This document shows positions 8,635-16,209 of a DNA stretch of 32,002 nucleotides, one piece after another (position 1 is the first letter of the stretch; every line of letters begins with the position of its first letter). Made by a program: the position numbers and the translations under genes. The notes under the pieces are model-generated. The model did no database searches. It saw only the letters and a list, made by a program, of their open reading frames with translations, and was not told the origin of the DNA. Origin of the DNA: a virus; the IMG/VR virus record IMGVR_UViG_3300017917_003083, positions 1 to 32,002 of that record, one strand, 5' to 3'.

Positions 8635-9093
8635 ATGGAAAAAGTTACATTAAAATTACATGAGTTCTATCAATTAGAAGCTGAACTTAATGGTGTTGTG
8701 AATAATCAAACAGGCGAAGTACTTTCTAAAGGTTTATTGTCTGAAAAAATTAAGTTATCAACTAAATATTGGTTAACTGAATTAGGTAAGAAAGTAGCTG
8801 CTGAAAAAGAAGCTGTTGAAAAACTTAAAGAAGACTTAATTAGAAAACACGGAACTGAAGATGATAAAGGTGGAATTGCTATTCCAATGTATATCAATAT
8901 TGTAACTAACGAACAAGGTGAAGTTACTAGCAGAGATGTTAATCCTAAGTTTGTTGAGTTCCAAAATGAATTTAATACTCTTTTACAAGAAGAAAAAGAA
9001 TTAGAACATAAAGAATTTAAACTAGCTGATTTCGATAATGTAGAATCAGAAGGTGTTTATGTTACTTTCTTCAAACTTGTAAAACCTGAGTAA
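8635..9093 (+). CDS. Protein of unknown function, helical, in the tail region
   Basis: This 152-residue protein has a strongly charged helical segment (about 45-70, GKKVAAEKEAVEKLKEDLIRK), a middle stretch with IAIPMYINIVTNEQGEVT, and an acidic C-terminal part (EEKELEHKEFKLADFD) ending in a short strand. There is no signal peptide or membrane segment. The layout is reminiscent of the small DUF1617-like proteins found near tail genes of other phages, but the resemblance is only general. The ATG follows the previous stop by three bases, and its own stop overlaps the next start (TAATG), so the three genes are probably translated from one mRNA. Confidence 0.65.
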   Translation: MEKVTLKLHEFYQLEAELNGVVNNQTGEVLSKGLLSEKIKLSTKYWLTELGKKVAAEKEAVEKLKEDLIRKHGTEDDKGGIAIPMYINIVTNEQGEVTSRDVNPKFVEFQNEFNTLLQEEKELEHKEFKLADFDNVESEGVYVTFFKLVKPE

Positions 9094-9320
9094 TGAGTGA
9101 TGTTAAAAAATTAACAGCTGAAGAATTACAGTTAGTTAAAAATATCAAAGCTGAATATACTGAACTAGCTATGGCTTTAGGTGAGTTAGAGATTGAAAAA
9201 TCTCGTTTATTAGATTTACGTAAAGAATTATATAATAGAGAAAGTAGTTTAGCACAACAACTCCAAGACAAATATGGTCAAGGATCTATTAATTTAGATA
9301 CAGGAGAAATAACTCAATAA
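9093..9320 (+). CDS. Small coiled-coil protein of unknown function
   Basis: This 75-residue protein is helical with heptad-like spacing of Leu and Ile from about residue 8 to 58, then ends in KYGQGSINLDTGEITQ. The start codon shares its A with the stop of the preceding gene (TAATG at 9091-9095), which indicates coupled translation. A strong terminator follows 31 bases after the stop, closing this small operon before the sheath gene. The function is not recognised; a structural or assembly role is possible from position. Confidence 0.65.
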   Translation: MSDVKKLTAEELQLVKNIKAEYTELAMALGELEIEKSRLLDLRKELYNRESSLAQQLQDKYGQGSINLDTGEITQ

Positions 9321-9351
9321 TATGTATTGTTAGGTGTTAGGAGTTAATATA

Positions 9352-9390
9352 GAAGAACCTCGGCAGTAATGCCGGGGTTTCTTCGTTTTA
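9352..9390 (+). terminator. Rho-independent terminator before the sheath gene
   Basis: GAAGAACCTCGGCA pairs with TGCCGGGGTTTCTTC around a GTAA loop (14 pairs with one bulge), followed by GTTTTA. It is one of the most GC-rich spots in the window and separates the three small genes from the sheath gene. Confidence 0.85.
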
Positions 9391-9402
9391 TAAATTATTT
9401 CA

Positions 9403-9412
9403 TATATTTATC
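9403..9412 (+). promoter_or_regulatory. Candidate -7 box before the sheath gene
   Basis: TATATTTATC ends 24 bases before the sheath ATG. The expected -33 position shows TTTC rather than TTTG and lies at the foot of the preceding terminator hairpin. Confidence 0.4.
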
Positions 9413-9435
9413 AGTAGACAAAATCTATTTAAAAC

Positions 9436-11202
9436 ATGGCGCAAGAAACATTAATTTCTCCAGGTGTACTAACACGTGAGAATGATTTATCTCAAATAAC
9501 ACAGTTACCTCCAACCGTTGGTTTAGCATTAGTTGGTCCAACTGTTAAAGGAAAACCAAATATTCCTACTGTAGTTACTTCATATAGTGATTACGTTAAC
9601 CGTTTTGGTGGTTCATTTGTTAGTGGTGGTGCTAGCTACGAATTTTTAACTTCAATAGCTGCTTACAACTACTTCCAACAAGGTGGTGAATCAATTTTAG
9701 TAACAAGAGTAGTGAGTGGATCTCATACTCCATCATCTGCTAGTGTTTGGGCTACTGGTAGCTTATTAAGCAATCCAAGTTCAATAACTGCTTCATTCAC
9801 TTTAGAATCATTGAATGTTGGTTTAATGACTAACAACAGTAGTTCTATTTTAAGTAATAATAGCTTATCAAGTGGTTCTACAGAAAACATTAGATGGGAA
9901 ATTAGAAATGTAAACTCAGGAAGTGGTACATTTACTTTGTTAATTCGCCGTGGTGATGATAATCCAAATACACCTGTTATCTTAGAAACATATACAAACG
10001 TATCTTTAGATCCTAACTCAACAAATTATATTGAGCAAGTGATTGGTAACCAATCTCAAACAGTTCAGTATGATGCTGATATGGGTGGATATTATATTCT
10101 TACTTCTGGTGACTATCCAAACAATAGCCGCTATGTAAGAGTACAATCAGTTAACAAACCAACTCCAAACTACTTTAACAACGCAGGTGGAGTAGGTGTT
10201 GATACAGCTACTGGTTTAAGCTATTCAGCTTCATTACCAATCAATGGTAGTGGTTCATTTGGTGGTTCATTTACAGGAGGTGCTGGTAATGATATTCCAT
10301 TTATTGGTAATACTTTATTTGGTAATATCGGAGCTGTAAGCCAAGGTTTATATGCTAACCAATATATTACAGCAAGTAATATTTTATCTAATAAAGATGA
10401 ATATGATTATGAATTATTAATCACTCCAGGTTTGATCCAAAATACACACACAACTGCTGTAGCTAACTTTATTTCAAACGCTGAAGAAAGAGGTGATTTC
10501 TTCTATATCACTGATTTAACACGTTATAATGTTCCATTTAACACTCCAATTAATGCAGCTAATACTATAGATACTAACTATGCTGGTGCTTATTGGCCTT
10601 GGGTTCAAGTAATATCTCAAGAAACTGGTAAGTTAGTTTGGGTACCTGCTTCAACTATTATGGCTGGTGTTTATGCATTTAACGATAATGTAAGTGCTGA
10701 ATGGTTTGCTCCTGCTGGTTTAAACAGAGGTGGATTAGGTGGTGTTATTCAAGCTGAAAAGAAATTATCTCCAACAAATCGTGATAATTTATATGCTGCT
10801 AGTGTTAACCCAATCGCTACTTTCCCTAACGTAGGTGTAACAGCATTTGGTCAGAAAACATTACAACAAAAAGCTTCAGCTTTAGATCGTATCAACGTTC
10901 GTCGTTTATTAATTGCTCTTAAGCGTTATATTGGTAATGTAGCTAAGACATTAGTATTCGAACAAAATACAACTGTAACAAGAAATAGATTCTTATCTCA
11001 AGTTACTCCATACTTAGAAAGTGTACAACAAAGACAAGGTTTATATGCTTTCAGAGTAGTAATGGATGATACAAATAACACTCCAGATGTAATCGATAGA
11101 AATCAGTTAGTAGGTCAAATTTACTTACAACCAACTCGTACAGCTGAATTTATCTTACTTGATTTCAACATCTTACCAACTGGTGTAGAGTTCGGAAGCT
11201 AA
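9436..11202 (+). CDS. Tail sheath protein (T4 gp18-like)
   Basis: This 588-residue protein is the contractile sheath subunit that surrounds the tail tube and drives DNA injection. The N-terminus (ISPGVLTRENDLSQI at about 7-21, then PPTVGLALVGPTVKGKPNIP and FGGSF) is typical of sheath proteins. The variable middle is Ser/Asn-rich. The conserved C-terminal domain includes DRINVRRLLIALKRYIGN from Asp484 and ends with LLDFNILPTGVEF, the strand that links neighbouring subunits. Length is slightly below the 659 residues of T4 gp18. It is followed by a small gene and then the tube gene, the usual sheath-tube order. The ATG at 9436 follows an A-rich leader without Shine-Dalgarno. Confidence 0.95.
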   Translation: MAQETLISPGVLTRENDLSQITQLPPTVGLALVGPTVKGKPNIPTVVTSYSDYVNRFGGSFVSGGASYEFLTSIAAYNYFQQGGESILVTRVVSGSHTPSSASVWATGSLLSNPSSITASFTLESLNVGLMTNNSSSILSNNSLSSGSTENIRWEIRNVNSGSGTFTLLIRRGDDNPNTPVILETYTNVSLDPNSTNYIEQVIGNQSQTVQYDADMGGYYILTSGDYPNNSRYVRVQSVNKPTPNYFNNAGGVGVDTATGLSYSASLPINGSGSFGGSFTGGAGNDIPFIGNTLFGNIGAVSQGLYANQYITASNILSNKDEYDYELLITPGLIQNTHTTAVANFISNAEERGDFFYITDLTRYNVPFNTPINAANTIDTNYAGAYWPWVQVISQETGKLVWVPASTIMAGVYAFNDNVSAEWFAPAGLNRGGLGGVIQAEKKLSPTNRDNLYAASVNPIATFPNVGVTAFGQKTLQQKASALDRINVRRLLIALKRYIGNVAKTLVFEQNTTVTRNRFLSQVTPYLESVQQRQGLYAFRVVMDDTNNTPDVIDRNQLVGQIYLQPTRTAEFILLDFNILPTGVEFGS

Positions 11203-11216
11203 TAAAAAAATAAAAA

Positions 11217-11495
11217 ATGAGTAAAAGAATATTAAAAGAATTTGAAGACGACGCAGCAGCCGATCAAGCGGTTGCTGGCGTTGTTTCTTCATTAACAAAA
11301 CTTGCCTCTGCAGTTTCGAATGCTAAAGATTACTCTCGTGTAGTTGAAGCAATAATGAAATGGTTGAAAAATAAAAAAGGTTCTCAATTATCTAGTCTTG
11401 ACAGTAATCCAAACTATAAAATGGTAATGAATTACTTAAACAAGATGCAATCAGATGTTGAAACTGAAAAACAACCAGTTGCGCAAGAAAAATAA
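11217..11495 (+). CDS. Small protein of unknown function between sheath and tube
   Basis: This 92-residue protein sits 14 bases after the sheath gene, behind an A-only leader. It contains one amphipathic helical region (AVAGVVSSLTKLASAVSNAK, residues 18-37), the stretch VEAIMKWLKNKKGSQ, and a charged C-terminus. There is no membrane segment or signal. No family was recognised. Its location suggests a minor tail or assembly role, produced with the sheath from the same message. Confidence 0.6.
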   Translation: MSKRILKEFEDDAAADQAVAGVVSSLTKLASAVSNAKDYSRVVEAIMKWLKNKKGSQLSSLDSNPNYKMVMNYLNKMQSDVETEKQPVAQEK

Positions 11496-11509
11496 ACCGT
11501 TAATATTTA
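11479..11509 (+). promoter_or_regulatory. Promoter of the tail tube gene
   Basis: TTG at 11479-11481, 20 bases, then AATATTTA at 11502-11509, continuing as TATAAAATAAC. The tube ATG is at 11527. Spacing matches the other TTTG-N20 sites. The -33 element lies inside the end of the preceding small gene. Confidence 0.5.
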
Positions 11510-11526
11510 TATAAAATAACAATACA

Positions 11527-12012
11527 ATGGCAGTATTAGATCCTACCGAAATTATGTTTACAGCGTTTGAACCAAAAGTTCAAAATCGCTTCTTAATGTA
11601 TATAGATGGTGTACCATCATACTTAATTAAAAAAGCTTCAACCCCATCATTTAACGCAGGTGAAATCGTATTAGATCACATCAACGTTTACCGTAAAGTT
11701 AAAGGTAAAGTAAGATGGAATGATATGACTTTAGAAATGTATGATCCTGTAACTCCATCTGGTGCTCAAGCTGTTATGGAATGGGCTCGTTTGGCTCACG
11801 AATCAGTAACAGGCCGTGATGGTTACTCTGACTTCTATAAAAAAGACTTACGTTTAGACATTTTAGGTCCAGTAGGTGATGTAGTAGGTGAGTGGATTAT
11901 TAAAGGTGCTTTTGTTAAAGAAGCTAACTTTGGTGAATATGATTGGTCAAATGAAGCATATATCTCTATTACATTAACTGTAGCTATGGATTATTGCATA
12001 TTGAATTACTAA
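11527..12012 (+). CDS. Tail tube protein (T4 gp19-like)
   Basis: This 161-residue protein is the subunit of the inner tail tube through which DNA passes. The T4 gp19 family pattern is clear: PKVQNRFLMYIDGVPSYLIK near the N-terminus, the KASTPSF segment, VRWNDMTLEMYDPVTPSG in the middle and a C-terminal strand WIIKGAFVKEANFGEYDW followed by ISITLTVAMDYCILNY. The length agrees with T4 gp19 (163). It has its own promoter and a strong terminator just after the stop, so it can be made in large amounts separately from its neighbours, as a major virion protein would need. Confidence 0.95.
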   Translation: MAVLDPTEIMFTAFEPKVQNRFLMYIDGVPSYLIKKASTPSFNAGEIVLDHINVYRKVKGKVRWNDMTLEMYDPVTPSGAQAVMEWARLAHESVTGRDGYSDFYKKDLRLDILGPVGDVVGEWIIKGAFVKEANFGEYDWSNEAYISITLTVAMDYCILNY

Positions 12013-12034
12013 TCTAGAAATAACACAACTATTA

Positions 12035-12063
12035 AGAGCCGTCCATTTGGACGGCTTTTTTTA
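12035..12063 (+). terminator. Strong Rho-independent terminator after the tube gene
   Basis: AGCCGTCC (12037-12044) pairs perfectly with GGACGGCT (12049-12056) around ATTT, followed by six more Ts. It stops tube-gene transcription. The loop region also contains the TTTG of the next promoter. Confidence 0.92.
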
Positions 12064-12077
12064 TCTTCGTATATTTA
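12046..12077 (+). promoter_or_regulatory. Promoter of the gp26-like gene, embedded in a terminator
   Basis: TTTG at 12046-12049, exactly 20 bases, TATATTTA at 12070-12077, ATG at 12102. The TTTG spans the loop and first stem base of the preceding terminator hairpin, so one short stretch both ends one transcript and starts the next. Confidence 0.6.
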
Positions 12078-12101
12078 TATATATAAAATTAATAAAACGT
12101 T

Positions 12102-12869
12102 ATGGAGCAAAAATTTAAGTTTCCTACTGAACAGATTGATTTACCTTCTAAAGGATTAATCTATCCAGAATCATCACCATTATCTTCAGGTGTAGTTGAA
12201 ATGAAGTATATGACCGCTAAAGAAGAAGATATTCTATCTAACGCAAACTTTATTCGTCAAGGTACTGTTATCGATAAATTATTACAATCAATGATTGTAA
12301 CACCAGGAGTTGATTATAATGAATTATTAAATGGTGATAAAAATGCTATTTTAATAGCAGCACGTATTTTAGGTTATGGTAAAGACTATGAGTTTGTTTA
12401 CACTGATCCTAACACAGGTGTTAGCGAAAGAGCTAAAGCTGACTTAACAACAATTGAAGCAAAACCAATTGATGAATCATTATTTACTAGAGGTAAAAAT
12501 GAATTTGAATTCTTACTTCCATTCTCAAAAATCACTGTTACATTTAAGTTATTAACACATGGTGATGACGCTAAAATAGAGAAAGAAATAAACGGAATGA
12601 AAAAAATTAACGCTAATGGATCTTATGATGTTACAACTCGTTTGAAACATATGATTATAGCAGTTAATGGAGATAGAGATTCAGCTACTATTAGAGAATT
12701 CGCTGATAATATGTTAGCTAGAGATGTTAAAGCATTACGTGAGTATATCAATAAAATAACTCCAGATGTTAATATGAAAGTTGAAATTATTAAAGCTAAT
12801 GGCGACGTAATGGAGGGCGTTGATTTACCAATTGGAGTTAACTTTTTTTGGCCTGACGCCGGCTTATAA
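12102..12869 (+). CDS. Baseplate hub/assembly protein (T4 gp26-like), frame 0 of a probable frameshift pair
   Basis: This 255-residue protein matches the T4 baseplate protein family of gp26. LPSKGLIYPESSPLSSG (residues 14-30) is followed by VEMKYMTAKEEDIL and FIRQGTVIDKLLQSMI, all hallmarks of the family; the rest is mixed alpha/beta with no membrane segment. In T4, gp26 acts in hub assembly. The gene ends only six codons after a TTTTTTT run, inside an overlapping +1 ORF that has no ATG, and the tape measure gene follows. This is the place where tail assembly chaperones with programmed frameshifts usually sit, so a shorter (255) and a longer (about 342) product are likely. The ATG at 12102 follows an A-rich leader. 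Confidence 0.85.
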   Translation: MEQKFKFPTEQIDLPSKGLIYPESSPLSSGVVEMKYMTAKEEDILSNANFIRQGTVIDKLLQSMIVTPGVDYNELLNGDKNAILIAARILGYGKDYEFVYTDPNTGVSERAKADLTTIEAKPIDESLFTRGKNEFEFLLPFSKITVTFKLLTHGDDAKIEKEINGMKKINANGSYDVTTRLKHMIIAVNGDRDSATIREFADNMLARDVKALREYINKITPDVNMKVEIIKANGDVMEGVDLPIGVNFFWPDAGL

Positions 12870-13131
12870 AAAAATATTATTAGAAGAAATATTTTTACTT
12901 TGTTATCACGGTAATGGTGGTTGGACACATGATGAAGCTTATAATTTACCAATAAGATATAGACACTATTATATTCAAAAGATAGCTGAAACAGCTCAAA
13001 AACAACAAGAAGAAATAGATAGTAAATTTAAATTTAACAACGGTACAGAACAAGCACAATCTAGTAAAAAAATAAAAGAAAGACCACCAATACCAGATTT
13101 CGCATTTACAGCAAAAGCGCCCAAGAAATAG
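12820..13131 (+). CDS. +1-frame extension of the gp26-like protein (probable frameshift product)
   Basis: The open frame runs from just after a TAA at 12808-12810 to TAG at 13129-13131. It contains no ATG at all; only a TTG at 12820 could start it. Read by a +1 slip in the T7 run at 12843-12849, the gp26-like protein would continue from Phe249 as GLTPAYKKILLEEIFLLCYHG and on for 93 residues. The sequence has a well-formed helical core (GGWTHDEAYNLPIRYRHYYI) and a charged, Lys/Pro-rich C-terminus, so it is a real coding region and not a shadow. Similar short helical extensions follow gp26-like genes in related phages, as far as I recall. It probably helps assemble the tail tube around the tape measure. 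Independent initiation at TTG is the alternative. Confidence 0.75.
   Translation: MIYQLELTFFGLTPAYKKILLEEIFLLCYHGNGGWTHDEAYNLPIRYRHYYIQKIAETAQKQQEEIDSKFKFNNGTEQAQSSKKIKERPPIPDFAFTAKAPKK
12842..12851 (+). promoter_or_regulatory. Candidate +1 ribosomal frameshift site
   Basis: Frame 0 reads AAC TTT TTT TGG. A +1 slip of the second TTT (12846-12848) onto 12847-12849 keeps perfect pairing and enters the downstream frame at GGC (12850). A -1 slip would meet TGA at 12854-12856, so only +1 (or -2) is productive. Confidence 0.65.
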
Positions 13132-13140
13132 GGCGCTTTC
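13114..13140 (+). terminator. GC-rich hairpin over the stop codon, probable terminator
   Basis: AAAGCGCCC (13114-13122) pairs perfectly with GGGCGCTTT (13131-13139). The TAG stop at 13129-13131 lies at the loop edge. The only T-run is within the stem (TTT), so termination may be partial. It separates the frameshift pair from the tape measure gene. Confidence 0.65.
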
Positions 13141-13160
13141 ATATTTATACCCGGTATAAA
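13141..13160 (+). promoter_or_regulatory. -7 box fused to a palindrome before the tape measure gene
   Basis: ATATTTATA at 13141-13149 matches the local -7 core. It overlaps the perfect inverted repeat TTTATACC-C-GGTATAAA (13144-13160), which could be an operator. The ATG is at 13170. No TTTG is seen at the usual distance upstream. Confidence 0.45.
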
Positions 13161-13169
13161 CTAGTATAA

Positions 13170-15596
13170 ATGGCTGATCCACAAGATATACAGAATCAAC
13201 AAGCAATGAATGATGAATTAAGGGTGACGAATAGTACCCTTGTTTCAATTGCTAATAATTTGTCTGAGCAATTAAAGTTGCAACAAAAAATAGGAAATGA
13301 AGTTGAAAAAACAGCTCAAGAGTACTATAAAGATATAGCCAGATCTCTTAAAACAGCCTCTAAAGATGTTTTCACTATAGCTACAAACCAAGAAGCTATA
13401 AGTCGTGGTGCTTTAAAATCTAAAGAAGTACAAAACCAAATTAGTAAAGCGTTACAAGAACAAAGTAAGACTAGAGAAACATTTGTTTTACTAGAGAGAG
13501 AAATTGGTTCATTAACTCAAGAAGAAATACAGTGGAGAGAAGATGCTTTAGAAGCTAGTGAAAGACAATTAGCTGTTCTTAGAGGACAATTTGTTGAAGC
13601 TAAAAAAATAGAAAAAACAGCTGGTGTAATTGCGGATACATTTACTGGTTTAGCTAAAATACCTATTGTAGGTAAATTAATTGAAGCTGATGAAATAGTT
13701 AAATCTATAAATTTAAAAGCAGCTCAAACAGGTAGTTCATTTAAAGCTCTTGGAGCAGGTGTATCAGAAGCTGTTACTCAAATGTTCAGTAAAGCTCTTG
13801 ACTACACTGTTCTTATAAGTGCTCAAATCTTTATAATTAAAAAAGCATTTGATTTATTTAATAATTATGATGAGCTACTAACTAATCAAGCTAAACAATT
13901 AGGTATAAGCAGAGACGAATCTGAAAAATTATACCAATCAGCTACTCTATATTTAACCACTCAGCAAAATGCTTTCTTAAATGAAGAAAGAATATTAAAA
14001 GCTAGATATGCTTTAAATGATGCTATGGGCACATCTATAGCTATGAGTAATGAAGAAGCAGGTGTAGCCGCTAGATTATCTGAGTTGTATGGTTTAAGTG
14101 CTGATGAAAACGCTAAAATATTCCAATTAGGTAAAGCTACAGGCCAAACTAATAAAGCTGTTCTTGATACTGTTGTTAAAACAGCAGTACTTCAGAAAGC
14201 TCAAGTTGGTGGCACTATATCGTATCAAAATATTTTAAAGAAAGTAAGTGGTGTTAGTGGTGATATATTAACTAGGTTTAAAGGTAATGTTACTGAACTA
14301 ACTAAAGCTGTAATGCAAGCTGATAGATTAGGTTTAACATTAGAACAAGTAGATAAAGTAAGTGAATCATTACTTAATTTTGAATCATCAATTGAAAATG
14401 AACTTAAAGCAGAATTATTAACTGGTAAAGCTCTTAATTTAGAAAGAGCAAGATCAGCTGCTTTATCAGGTGATACAGTCAAATTAATGACTGAAATAAA
14501 AAATCAAGTTGGTAGTATTAGTAAGTTTGAGAGAATGAATACAATACAAAGGCAAGCATATGCTGAAGCCTTTGGTATGACAGCTAGTGAGATGGGTGAT
14601 ATGCTACGTAAACAAGAACTTGAAAGTAAGTTTGCAGCCGCAGGAGCTAAATCAGCTCAAGAAAAATTAGATTATGCTAAAGCTAATAATTTAACATTAT
14701 CTGAAGCTGTTGAAAAAGATCTTGAACAAAGAAGTTTAACTGATTTACAACGAGATACATTTAAACAAATTCAATCTGTATTAACACAAATAGTAGCTGG
14801 TCCAGGTAGAGAATTTGGACTAATGCTAAAAAGTGCTCTTGAAAACGTTTTATCAATTGTTAAAACATTCAGAGAAATGACTGGTGGAAAATTAGGTGGT
14901 GCTTTAGGAGCACTATTAATAGGTTTTCCAGCTGTATTAGGTGTAGCTAGATTATTTATTGGTGGTATAAGAGGACTTTTAGGTATGCCTGGTAGTCGTA
15001 TTAATCCTGGTTACCAATATGTTTTAAATCAAGGTATGGGTGGAGGAATGGGTGGAGGAATGACACCAGGTATGGCAGGAGGAGCAGGAAAATTCTATAA
15101 AGGAGGACAATTCCTTCCTGGTGGTGGTAGAGCTCCAGTTGGTGGTACATTTGTTCCAGCTGCAGGTGGTGGATTTAGAGGATTTATGGGTGCTGGAGGA
15201 TATGGATTAGCAGCAATGGGTGTTGGTTTAGCTACATCAGCTATTACTTCAAATATGGAAGCTGGAGACAGCAGAACAGCTGTGAGTACAGTTGGAGGAG
15301 CCGCTTCAGGTGCTTTAACAGGCGCTGCTATAGGCTCTGTAATACCAGGTCTTGGAACAGTTGCTGGAGGTGTTATTGGTGGATTAATTGGTGGTATCTA
15401 TAGCTTAGTAGGTGAAATGAAAGAAGAGCGTGAAGCACAAAAAGCTAAAGAACAAGCTGCATCTGAATTTGAAGCTAAGAAGTTACAAATGTTAGAAGAT
15501 CTATCACTTAGACCAGTTAGAATTGATTTAGGTACTGACACTGTTATGAAACAAGTTATCAACCAAAATCAATATGGACCTAGTGATTTTGCTTAA
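13170..15596 (+). CDS. Tail tape measure protein (T4 gp29 role)
   Basis: This 808-residue protein sets tail length and is probably expelled with the DNA. It starts with a long, charged helical region (about 1-165, with repeated Gln, Glu and Lys), followed by mixed helices with Ala/Leu/Lys-rich stretches. A hydrophobic Gly-rich segment lies at about 575-605 (LGGALGALLIGFPAVLG, VARLFIGGIRGLLG), then a very Gly-rich stretch (GMGGGMGGGMTPGMAGG). A second glycine-zipper segment begins at Ala711 (ASGALTGAAIGSVIPGLG, GGVIGGLIGGIYSLVG), and a short charged tail ends the protein. Two hydrophobic segments in a long helical protein, placed after tube and chaperone genes, are the family's signature. Length would predict a tail of roughly 120 nm at 1.5 angstrom per residue. 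Confidence 0.85.
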   Translation: MADPQDIQNQQAMNDELRVTNSTLVSIANNLSEQLKLQQKIGNEVEKTAQEYYKDIARSLKTASKDVFTIATNQEAISRGALKSKEVQNQISKALQEQSKTRETFVLLEREIGSLTQEEIQWREDALEASERQLAVLRGQFVEAKKIEKTAGVIADTFTGLAKIPIVGKLIEADEIVKSINLKAAQTGSSFKALGAGVSEAVTQMFSKALDYTVLISAQIFIIKKAFDLFNNYDELLTNQAKQLGISRDESEKLYQSATLYLTTQQNAFLNEERILKARYALNDAMGTSIAMSNEEAGVAARLSELYGLSADENAKIFQLGKATGQTNKAVLDTVVKTAVLQKAQVGGTISYQNILKKVSGVSGDILTRFKGNVTELTKAVMQADRLGLTLEQVDKVSESLLNFESSIENELKAELLTGKALNLERARSAALSGDTVKLMTEIKNQVGSISKFERMNTIQRQAYAEAFGMTASEMGDMLRKQELESKFAAAGAKSAQEKLDYAKANNLTLSEAVEKDLEQRSLTDLQRDTFKQIQSVLTQIVAGPGREFGLMLKSALENVLSIVKTFREMTGGKLGGALGALLIGFPAVLGVARLFIGGIRGLLGMPGSRINPGYQYVLNQGMGGGMGGGMTPGMAGGAGKFYKGGQFLPGGGRAPVGGTFVPAAGGGFRGFMGAGGYGLAAMGVGLATSAITSNMEAGDSRTAVSTVGGAASGALTGAAIGSVIPGLGTVAGGVIGGLIGGIYSLVGEMKEEREAQKAKEQAASEFEAKKLQMLEDLSLRPVRIDLGTDTVMKQVINQNQYGPSDFA

Positions 15597-15621
15597 AAAT
15601 AATTAACATTATCAATATTTA
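15588..15621 (+). promoter_or_regulatory. Weak promoter before the duplicated-domain gene
   Basis: TTTG at 15588-15591, 22 bases, AATATTTA at 15614-15621; ATG at 15640. The -7 region continues TATAAAA as before the tube gene. The spacing is two bases longer than at the best sites. Confidence 0.4.
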
Positions 15622-15639
15622 TATAAAACAATTAATACC

Positions 15640-16209
15640 ATGGCATTATTTGACAAATTAAAAACAGGCTTATTAGGTCTTGGTGGACAACCAGGCCCTA
15701 AGTTTGAAAATGAAGGACAACGTACTTCATCTAACATTCAAGCCTTAGCTAAAAATAACACATTAGTATCATCTCAGGATTTAATATCTGGTAGAATATA
15801 TGGACCTGCTCAAAACAGAACTAAAGTAGCTCCTTCTACATTAGACTTAAATGGAGTTACTCCTCAACAATATACTAATTCATTAGGTTCAGCTAACGCT
15901 GCTGCTTCAGCTCAATTCAATTCATCTACAGGTACAGGATTTACACTTGAAAAAAGATTAGCTTTTAGTGGTTTAGGTTTACAAGGTAAAACCCAACCAC
16001 CATTTGAAAGTGTAGAACAAATGACTACTTCAGATATTCAAGCTAAAGCTAGTAATAATATTTTACAATCATCTCAGGATTTATTATCTGGAAGAAAATA
16101 CGGTAAAGGAAGATTTACAGTATTTGTTCCTGCCTCTACTTTAGATGGTAGTGGATTACCAATTGGAGATGTTTACAAGAATAAAGGACCTAAAGAAGGA
16201 AGATACTAA
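15640..16209 (+). CDS. Tail-region protein with two copies of a ~60-residue domain
   Basis: This 189-residue protein of unknown function contains an internal duplication. Residues 14-72 and 114-172 align with an exact 100-residue offset: PKFENEGQRTSSNIQALAKN with PPFESVEQMTTSDIQAKASN, SSQDLISGRIYG with SSQDLLSGRKYG, and APSTLDLNG with PASTLDGSG. Between the copies lies an Ala/Ser/Gly-rich linker. There is no membrane segment. It sits between the tape measure gene and a tube-cap-like gene, with which it shares a TAATG stop-start overlap at 16207-16211, so a minor baseplate or tail-tube component is likely. No known family was recognised. Confidence 0.7.
   Translation: MALFDKLKTGLLGLGGQPGPKFENEGQRTSSNIQALAKNNTLVSSQDLISGRIYGPAQNRTKVAPSTLDLNGVTPQQYTNSLGSANAAASAQFNSSTGTGFTLEKRLAFSGLGLQGKTQPPFESVEQMTTSDIQAKASNNILQSSQDLLSGRKYGKGRFTVFVPASTLDGSGLPIGDVYKNKGPKEGRY

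Noticed and set aside
12946-13248. Antisense ORF across the frameshift product and tape measure start
   Set aside because: Opposite strand to all genes, covers a terminator hairpin and has low-complexity hydrophobic composition; a shadow.
2055-15623. T4-type late promoter TATAAATA, seen as its reverse complement ATATTTATA
   Set aside because: All genes are on the + strand and the boxes stand just before + strand starts, several with a TTTG at fixed distance, so a Bacteroidota-like -7 box in the + direction fits better than late promoters pointing backwards.
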